NCBI GenBank assembly: GCA_002812745.2
Contig: NCSJ02000190.1
Coordinates: forward strand, 19,079-83,078
Direction of reading: 5' to 3'
Source of the DNA: Scytalidium lignicola
Lineage: Eukaryota > Ascomycota > Leotiomycetes
Length of the DNA: 64,000 nt
The position numbers and the translations under genes are program-made. Under the pieces are notes generated by a model. The model saw nothing but the letters and a program-made list of their open reading frames with translations, did no database searches and was not told the origin of the DNA. Position 1 is the first letter of the stretch; each line of letters opens with the position of its first letter. Shown piece by piece: positions 56,360-64,000 of this stretch.

Positions 56360-58186
56360 TCACAACATATACCGAAAGTTTGTATTCTCCCTGTCAGTGA
56401 AGTCTTCTAGAGCATGACTATTGTCCGGAGGGCCATATTCACGGTCTCTTCTTACATTTTCCCTGGCAAGAACGATGCGGCCAGTGACAGCCATAATCAT
56501 AACAACAGCTGTGGAAACTGTACATGCAATGAAGCCGCCTTGGTAAACTGGACCGGGGGTGGAGGAGAAACAGACCGGACCAAGCATATTTCCAACACAA
56601 TATCCGATAAACGTTGCTGCACATGTAATTAGTAATGTGTCCTTCAAAAATAATTCGAAGGTGCTAAAATCACCTGCTGATACTGCCGATTTCTTAGTGT
56701 GGCCAGCAACGTTAGAAGAGCTAAGACCAACTCCGATAGCATTCGCACCAACCACGAAAGGGAGGAGAACCACACCAACGTATCTAGATGGTCTTTGTCA
56801 GCCCAAATATATGACAAGAAACCTAGTGTGGCGGTAAGTTTAGGTTGTACTTACAAGAGGTTAGGATTATCTCTTGGGCCTTTCCAGCAAATGAGACCCC
56901 CAGCAAGCGCAGGCAAGGCACAAACGAACATCATGATGAATCGCATATTTTCCCACTTCCTCGTAATATAACCAGAGCCGTAAACACTAACAAGGGCTAC
57001 AAACCCTAGTGGCATTTGTAACAGAAGGGAGTTAAAGTTAGTGAAGCCGAGACCCTTAATAACCAAGCTTGAAAAGGACGCAAATATACTGCTTGGAATA
57101 CCCGTAATCAAGACAATGAATGTGTTAGCCCAAAGGTTGAAATCTTTTAAAGCCTCCCATAATTGCTCCTTTTTGAACCGACGCTCAATAAATCCGGCAT
57201 TGTTTTCCTTAAGACGAGCTAATATAATTGCCCTCTCCTTGTCATTGAGCCATTTCGCACTGACTGGATTATCTGTGATGTGTGTTAGTACAGCTTGCAG
57301 ATAATTCTAGACTAATACTTCCCTGGTAAAACCCAGAGAACAATGAAGCTCCAAAGGCAGGTACTAGCTCCGGCAATCAGATACATATATTTCCAAGTCG
57401 ATTCACCAAAGGATCCGTGGATATGACCAATACCGTATGATATCAGTGGAGAAACTATGGTTCCAACACCTGTCATCCCGTACCATAAACTACTTCGAAG
57501 TGGCTGTTCACGCCTAGTCCACCAAAATGTGATGTAAACTGTAAACGCTGGAGCAACGCAAGCTTCTGTGACACCGAGAAATGTACGGTTGACCATGAGC
57601 TCTGCGTATGTTCTGCAGGCTGCTGTGCTCATCATGACAATTGACCAGAGGAAGATAAATGCAGCGCAGACCTTCGCCGTCGGATAACGCTGAGTGAGCA
57701 TTGCGACGGGGTAAGTTGCGACTAGGACACAGCGTAAGCCATTGCTATGTCAAAGCCCTAATGATGGTTCACCTTACCTAAATAACCGATATAAAAGATG
57801 AATGAGCAATTGGAGTACCGAGTGCTGCTTGTTATAGAAACACCCGTGCTAGTGTGCCCAATGACTTGAGTTAAATCCAGGTCTTTTGACAGATTGAAAA
57901 GTACAGCTTGGCCAAGTAAAGCCTTATCCCAGCTGTATTTAGTATCAGAAACGTGCTGGAATTGTTTAAAATAATAACTGTAATGAGTTGCAACTTACTA
58001 TTGAAGCCCATAGGAAATCATCAGGATTGGCAGAAGCCAGATATCTAAACGACGCACCAAGCATTTCTCTTCGGCATTTGTGTAGAAGATTTCTTCAGAG
58101 GCATCATAGTAGAGATCCTCTGACTTCTCTATATCCGACGCATGTGCCTTTACCGCTTGTACGGGATATGACCTCTTTTCAGTCAT
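56360..58186 (-). CDS. MFS transporter, Dal5/allantoate-permease-like, about 527 aa, five exons
   Basis: Second carrier of the same family as the one at 3.9 kb. Exons 5' to 3': 58186-57999, 57932-57778, 57721-57323, 57272-56855, 56783-56360; the joined frame is open throughout. Landmarks are the acidic N-terminal tail, VRRLDIWLLPILMISYGLQY (TM1 region), RTFLGVTEACVAPAF (TM4), and NPVSAKWLNDKERA before TM7, MFVCALPALAGGLICW (TM9-10). The third junction is odd: to give the family's LPDNPVSAKW the intron must start GGAAGT at 57322 instead of GTAAGT; the nearby GTATTA donor shifts the frame. So the gene is either defective, misread by one base, or uses a rare donor. It is transcribed away from a Zn2Cys6 regulator. 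Confidence 0.82.
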
Positions 58187-59097
58187 TATTTCGGGAAATT
58201 TGTGGTGGATGACGGTCCAAAGCGTAAAGTAAAATGAGAGACAGCGTCCAGGGGTCTAAAGAGGTTTAGCAAGAAGGGTTGCGTTCAACTTAGTAACGTC
58301 GTAGTCGGTTTATGACATTCGACTTTGGACTCTTTTCCCACCTGCACACTCAGTACATTAACGTAAAGAGTCAGTCAACGATAAATCCCCCCCAGACGGA
58401 TTTTCCTTCCAATTAGGTTGCGAGTAGCACTCTAGACCAGTTACGTTTTGCTACTGGAATATTGCTGGCCCTGAAAGAAACAAAGTATCAGTGAAGGCGT
58501 GCCATGAAACGCGAATCCGATTTCCAGGGTCTCGATAGTGGGGTGTGTGTGAAGTGCGGTTTCGCGCTTTTATAATCCCACCCTCTCATAATCTCACGAC
58601 ATCCGCGAAACCGCAAATGTATTTATGAACACTTCCGTCCCATCATGCTCGACACCATCTAATGCCCTGTAACACCCGTCTTCAGGGCACTCTACTGGGT
58701 CTATTCCGACAGACAGGATTACTAACGCCGATGAGCCTAGCCTGATACGGCTAGCAGACTCTCATGTAAGCGGCAGATCGGAGGATTGAGCCTGCGAGCC
58801 CTCGTACTGAACCACAAATCACACCCAACTTTCCACCATCTTTCTCTTAGCACGTACCCCGGATTTTCATTTAGGTTCTAAACACCCCCAATGCACCTTG
58901 TTCTGGCCTAGGCATCGGCTGATATTCCTATGCCACGTGGTGAGACCCGACTTCACGGTTTCTAGGCATTCCCGCTTTTCGGATATACATCACGCATATT
59001 CTTTTGAGAGGGCGCAATCGTGTTCAGAGCTTGAAGACAGGGGCTTTCTGATCGGCATAGAATGAGTGCATGGCCACAACCCTTTTGAGCACTCGTC
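58187..59097. promoter_or_regulatory. divergent promoter, MFS and Zn2Cys6 genes
   Basis: A 911-bp region between start codons pointing away from each other. CGG/CCG triplets, the half-sites of Zn2Cys6 binding, occur at several points (near 58270, 58730-58780, 58860, 58978), but I see no clear spaced pair. The C-rich run at 58388-58396 and the long gap fit a regulated promoter. Confidence 0.4.
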
Positions 59098-60983
59098 ATG
59101 TTGCCCACTCCTCAGCCCGACCATGCAAGTAACACAGCGTCACGGCGTCGCGGCTTCCGCACTCCAACAGCTTGCACCGTCTGTCGGCAAATCAAAGTAA
59201 AATGTGATAGACGGGAGAGATTACCAGGTCGGTGTACAAGATGCGAAACCACGAATTCATTATGTGAAATAAGCTCTACTTTCAAGCGGCGGAGAGTAAA
59301 AGGTCCCGACAGCGATGAGATGGTCAAGCTTCGTGCCGAGCTGGAGCAGATGAAAGCCCAAGTCTCATCTCTCCTACCTCAAACATCTCCTACAAGCGCC
59401 TCAGAATCGATACCTTCTTCTGCTAATACAGATAAGGAAGAAGGAATTTCTGAAACAGATGAACAAGCTAGTATTCCCAAAGACACAACACCAACCAGCG
59501 CGAGGACCGCCGGGGATATCACAGTCTTACCTTGGCAGATCGATGCTGCTTTCGAGGTATTCTTCCAAAATATACATCCAATGCTCCCATTCGTTACACA
59601 ATCCACCCCAAACAGATGCTACAGCCGAGAACCATTCTTGTTTTGGGCCATTTGCGTCCTGGGATTAAGGTCCGTAGCTCCAGGTTTAGCACACGCTCTT
59701 TGTCCATTTGTACATGCAGAAGCCTTGCATGCTCCTCATAGATCCTGTCACAATCAAATTGCAGCAACGGACGTGGTTCAAGGACTACTCTTGTTGTCCA
59801 TGTGGCCATTCAAATCCCCATCGTTACTACATGAATCGGTCTGGCTCCACTGTGGTAGTGCAACACATCTTGCACTACATATAGGTCTGCACCAACCTCA
59901 TAGTGCTTCTGAGTTCGTGCCCAAATATCGACGAGATTTTCTTCCAGTTTCTCAATTTCGACGAACTTGGATAGCCTGTTACGTCGTCAACTCTTTGGTC
60001 TCATTTGCTAGGGGTTATCCTAGTACAATTCGAGCTGATTTCAATCTAATTAAATATTCTCGAAGTACTCCCTCACAGCTTTCAATACAACCGGAGCTCT
60101 TCAAGTATCTCTTGATAGCAAGGAGAATCGAGGAAGGGCAGGAACTTGGAAGCCCGCAATCAGTTCCATACGGTCAAATTGACCCAGGCTCCCGTGCAGG
60201 AATATGTGGGTTACTTAAGGCACGGATAGCAGAAACTGAGGAGAATATATCAAAGCCATCCCTCTCTCCAATTATGAGGGTCTTTCTCACTGCAACTAAA
60301 ATGTTGCCTGTCATGCAAGCCCTACAATCTACTTCTCCTCTGCCTCTCCAAGAAACTGAGGTTCTGCAAGCGTTTGAGCTTGCCGGCCAGCTAATATGCC
60401 AGGCCGAAATAGTCCAAAAGGAGATTAACAGGGTATACTTCCCTGTTTTTATAGATGGAATGGTTCTCATTTCAGTGCTGCTCATCTTGAAAATCCAAAT
60501 ATCGCGGTTCTCAGGTCTTGTGGACCAACGACGCGGTCAATATCTCATTGAGAAAGCTTGTAAGTATTATCGTGATGGGGTGAATGACTTCAGCACGATT
60601 CCAGCGCGCTTGACTCAATTTATGGATGGTGTTCGCACCATGGTAGCAGAGAACTGTTTTCCGGCTGGCGGATTTGTCATAGAGAAAGCAAAATGTCACT
60701 ATAGCCAAAATATTCTCTATGAGGTGAGTCTATTATTGAGATCATTCCTAGCTCTATTATTATCTTCTCTGCAATCATTAAAGCTGAAACTAATTACTAA
60801 CTGTCGCAGTTTCTCTGGGAATTTTATGAGTGGAAGAGACTTGCAGTTGGGGCCGCTGAGTTCCAAGAAGCTCCACCTCTACCCAATGATACAGGAATTA
60901 GCATGGTATCTTTTCTTGATTTGGAGCAATTGGATGCTGATTTCTGGCAAATGTTAAGCTATACTAATGGGACAAATCATTAG
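59098..60983 (+). CDS. Zn2Cys6 transcription factor, 599 aa, two exons
   Basis: Fungal binuclear-cluster regulator. Cys26, 29, 36, 46, 49 and 56 give the CxxCx6Cx9CxxCx6C pattern (CTVCRQIKVKC...), followed by a basic linker (FKRRRVK) and a short coiled coil (about 75-95: DEMVKLRAELEQMKAQ). The middle homology region begins near residue 140 (LPWQIDAAFEVFFQNIHPML) with blocks such as LLLSMWPFKSPSLLHESVWL and ATHLALHIGLHQ, like the Leu3/War1-type group. Exons 59098-60723 and 60810-60983; the 86-bp intron (GTGAGT...GCAG) is phase 0 and gives a family-like tail FLWEFYEWKR to SFLDLEQLDADFWQM. Ignoring the intron yields an unrelated tail of about 78 residues. Position beside the transporter suggests a pathway-specific activator. 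Confidence 0.9.
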
Positions 60984-61507
60984 AGGGCTTCCGCATTAGG
61001 ATAAATGCGAACAGAAGTTGGGTGAGTATCGTATAGGTAAAACGTTATAAATGTAGAAAGCAGCATGTTCGAACAGGTATTCTCGCAACACTTATAAGGC
61101 AGATAACAACAAAAATACATATTTCAAGCCAAAACCAAAATCTAGGTCGCATATTCGGGGAATAAGATTGTTCGCACTATTTACGTCTTTTGTGTACTAC
61201 GATCTGTAAACAGCTTAGAGCTTGGCGAGGATGAGGCCCAACTGCGAAATCGCAAATAATCCCTCCTAAATCATTCAAAATGCGCGTGCTTTCTTCCATT
61301 TTCAACCAAGGGCATGAAACTAGAGATTGTTTTTCGTGCGATATTAATCGGATATTACTCATTCTTTCAAAGACACCACTAAGACATATCCCATCAGTCA
61401 ATCTAGCTCCAATCTTGATCTAGTTCCGAACTATATCTTTTATGTTTAATATAATAGGATAGCACTAAATTGTCTCTTTAGCTTTCTCTAAACGTGATAT
61501 ATATATA
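60984..61507. other. 3' flank of regulator and left flank of MULE
   Basis: No supportable gene; a 74-codon minus ORF at 61401-61177 lacks features. A TA dinucleotide run at 61495-61509 is the insertion site of the transposon. Confidence 0.4.
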
Positions 61508-63998
61508 TAGGCCTCAGCTAAATCGACTCCCGCCCTCTGTAAAATCGACTCCAAATCGCCGATAGCGGCACAACCTCAGGCATCCCAAGTACTCTGAATC
61601 ACATACAAATTATTACTGTAGCTATGGTAGACTAAATGAATTGTAATTACCCTACAACAATAACACCATTTAAAGTAATTCCCCAGGAACCTCCACTTCA
61701 ATACAATCTTGGGTCTCGTTCAACATTGCACTGTCAGCTGAATTAGCTGACAACTCCATATAATCGTCCTTGTATAACGATGATATTCCCCTCATATAAC
61801 CTCTTTCACGTACAGTTCCTGGCTTATATTGATCATTATAACCTTGCTCAAAACGCGTTATAGCCAATTGAGTACTTGACTGTATTATATACAGTTGTTC
61901 TGTTGGTATTGGCGATAAATCTACAGCTGCAAGAGCTGTAGATGGAGGCAATTCGAATGCTGAAGGCAACCTTTTAGTACTAGACTCAGGGAGTCTTTTT
62001 CCTTGACCTAAAGTATCTTTTGGTCTGCCTTTACCACGAATTATAAGTGGATCAAGTACTTGAATTGGTAAAGGTTCTTGGACTGTTTCAGCTAACCTGG
62101 AGTACAGCCAATGTAGATGAATATCTTGAATCCGAACTGATCTTCCATCTTTAATTCTCTCCTAAATTGTATGGTAACAAGGAAGGCCATGTGACTTCTG
62201 GATTGTACAGTTGCATTCAGAGGTTGGTAAGTTACTTTTTGACAATTTGCTTACTTCAAAATAAAGCTTTTAAAGTGCATAACCATGGACTTGACCAATC
62301 AATTCAACAAATCTAGGAAGATTCATATTATGCTTTGGCCGTAGTTGATCTTGAGTTACAGCTTTAATAATTCCTCACTGTTGAGCATTCTAAAAGAGCT
62401 CTAAACGATCAAACACTCCATTCAGATCTTTAGTTGATTATTATAACCATGACTTTAAAATATTATGACAATCTTCAACTGAAGAGGTAATCAATACACT
62501 AAAATAAAAATGTTGATTAACCTAATATTGTATTAATTTCTCTTTCCAAGGAATAAGTCATGTGTTCATTACATAATTAACAGTGTTATAATTGAATTTC
62601 TTTAATTTATCAAGATTTTCAGCATAATCATGCTTAGTTCCAAAGTTAAAAACATTAACACAAGCTTGTAGAAATGTCTTAAATTGAGGATAGCACTTTT
62701 AAATTTCATCTTTCCTTTTAACTAGAGTTGGGAAATATTTCTTAGTTTTAACTAATATATTTATATTGACATGCCAACAGCAAAGGATATGAATAGATCT
62801 AAGGAATAATGAATCAATAACTTTAATTAAAGCTAATTCTCTATCAGTGATCATAGAATATAATTGTTGGATTTGATGAAGTTGTATTATTCCTTGAAGT
62901 TGACTAAGAGCTCATTTATAAGATTTCTCTGTCTTATCTAATAAGAAAGCTATTCCAACTTGAATTACCTTGTTTCCTCTAGTTATTATACAAATATTAA
63001 GTAATAGCATGTTAAATCGATTGGTTTTATAAATACAATCCATTAATAAGATATTAAGGTTGTATTTCTAAAGATCAAGAGCTAAAAGGTAGACAAATAA
63101 CAATTGAGTAAGATTATTACTTAAATTAATTTTGAATATTAGATTAAAGTTATACTTTTCTAGTTTATACTTAATTTATTAGCATTTTATCAGAATTATA
63201 CTTTTAATCAATACTTACAACAACAGTTGAATTGACATTTTCTTACTTAATTCTTGAAGTTGAATTAATTAAGTTATATTCTTGATATCAGTACTAGTTA
63301 ACTGAATAATAAGGTAATCAATGTGTAAAGTATTCAGTATTTGTGCATTAAGTACACTAGATCTTTATAAGGATTGAACGTAATTGCAAACAACTAAGTC
63401 TAAAGAAGCAATTCTATAAGTTAGATGAGCTATAAGTACTACAGAGGCCATATGATTATGCTCTGCTTGTAAAACCTTGAGTATCCAAGACCCTGAAATT
63501 GCATCTTTGGAAGCTGATACTCTCATTGTACAACTACACTTTTTAGATCTTGAGCCATTGCGTTGTTTGCTAGAGTGTACACTAGACCTTTTGCCTTTTG
63601 AGTCATAGTTACCAGCTTAGTCACAGTGATATATGATTTGATTTGGTTTAGAGCTTCGAATGCGAAAAGCATATCCATTATCATGAGCATGTGCTTGAAT
63701 AGCAGCAAAAATAGTAGGTATGTCAGTATAAACAGCTTCAGGAGATGCAGGACCGCATGGAGAGGATATATATGTTGCCATTGTTATGAGAGGTATGTAA
63801 GTAAAAGCACAAATAGTAGTAAGAATAGTGGTAGAGAATAGTAGTAAAAATCACGAACTGAACGCGCACAATGCGCGTTCATCGAAGGATTAAGTGTTTC
63901 CTTACTAATTTGTATGTAAGCGCATGGTCCGTGGATGCCGCTATCGGCGATTTGGAGTCGATTTTACAGAGGGCGGGAGTCGATTTAGCTGAGGCCTA
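61508..63998 (-). mobile_element. Mutator-like (MULE) DNA transposon, about 2.5 kb
   Basis: Perfect 63-bp terminal inverted repeats, 61508-61570 and 63936-63998, starting TAGGCCTCAGCTAAATCG; TATA extends the match by two bases to 61506 and 64000. Inside, on the minus strand, lie transposase remnants. Long identical TIRs and a SWIM finger mark the MULE superfamily. The window ends at the right end, so the usual 8-10 bp target duplication cannot be tested. Identity of the TIRs, despite a damaged coding region, suggests the ends escaped RIP or are recent. Confidence 0.88.
61670..63210 (-). pseudogene. MULE transposase with SWIM zinc finger, disrupted
   Basis: Minus-strand islands: MULE core NRFNMLLLNICIITRG and MITDRELALIKVID (about 62830-63040, the latter with one of the expected acidic residues), WHVNINILVKTKKYFP (about 62720-62790), then the SWIM finger CNCTIQKSHGLPCYHTI at about 62165-62214 (CxC...HGxPCxH), and an open C-terminal piece of 99 codons at 61969-61670. 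Several in-frame TAA/TAG codons interrupt, mostly CAA/CAG to TAA/TAG. In active elements it cuts and joins DNA at the TIRs; this copy is not functional. Confidence 0.8.
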
Positions 63999-64000
63999 TA

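Noticed and set aside
61177..61401. 74-codon minus ORF between regulator and MULE
   Set aside because: No family features; overlaps 3' flank sequence.

Overview
The window looks like nuclear DNA of a filamentous ascomycete (Pezizomycotina). Genes have short introns of about 45-95 bp with GT...AG ends. Families include Zn2Cys6 regulator, Dal5-type MFS carriers, a gEgh16-type secreted protein and a NACHT-WD40 protein. AT-rich transposon graveyards carry C-to-T and G-to-A damage typical of repeat-induced point mutation (RIP). I cannot fix the species. Lone N bases beside T or A runs point to homopolymer problems in the assembly.

Layout. 0.1-5.9 kb is a gene island: alpha/beta hydrolase (-), three-exon zinc alcohol dehydrogenase (+) and eight-exon Dal5-type MFS transporter (+), possibly a small catabolic set. 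6.2-12.1 kb is RIP-degraded: an LTR copy, Copia-type polyprotein relics, a clean solo LTR with a 5-bp target duplication, a long hairpin and arrays of a GGTCT-rich motif. 12.6-13.8 kb holds a six-exon gEgh16-like gene (-). 16.5-20.5 kb is a broken NLR-like gene (hydrolase-NACHT-WD40). 22.9-24.9 kb has a small heat-shock protein and a low-complexity hypothetical gene; 25.6 kb has a truncated LINE copy; 27.0-27.6 kb a two-exon small membrane protein.

28.1-43.4 kb is a three-layer nested insertion, each layer with its own target-site duplication: a hAT-like short element (8 bp), split by a Tad-type LINE on the minus strand (12 bp), split by a Ty3/Gypsy element on the minus strand (5 bp, two 194-bp LTRs). 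It is followed by a gene for an 18-residue-repeat, bactofilin-like beta-helix protein and by a less damaged LTR element (45.6-48.5 kb) whose LTR is the parent type of the RIP copy at 6.3 kb.

48.6-52.2 kb is mostly unassigned, with degraded fragments. 52.6 kb encodes a 90-residue protein with DnaJ-type CxxCxGxG motifs, 53.2-54.8 kb an F-box/LRR-like protein (-), and 55.2-56.1 kb a short-chain dehydrogenase pseudogene. 56.4-58.2 kb is a second Dal5-type transporter (-), divergent from a Zn2Cys6 regulator at 59.1-61.0 kb; with the dead dehydrogenase these look like a decaying metabolic cluster. The window ends with a Mutator-like transposon (61.5-64.0 kb) with perfect long terminal inverted repeats and a SWIM-type, nonsense-riddled transposase.
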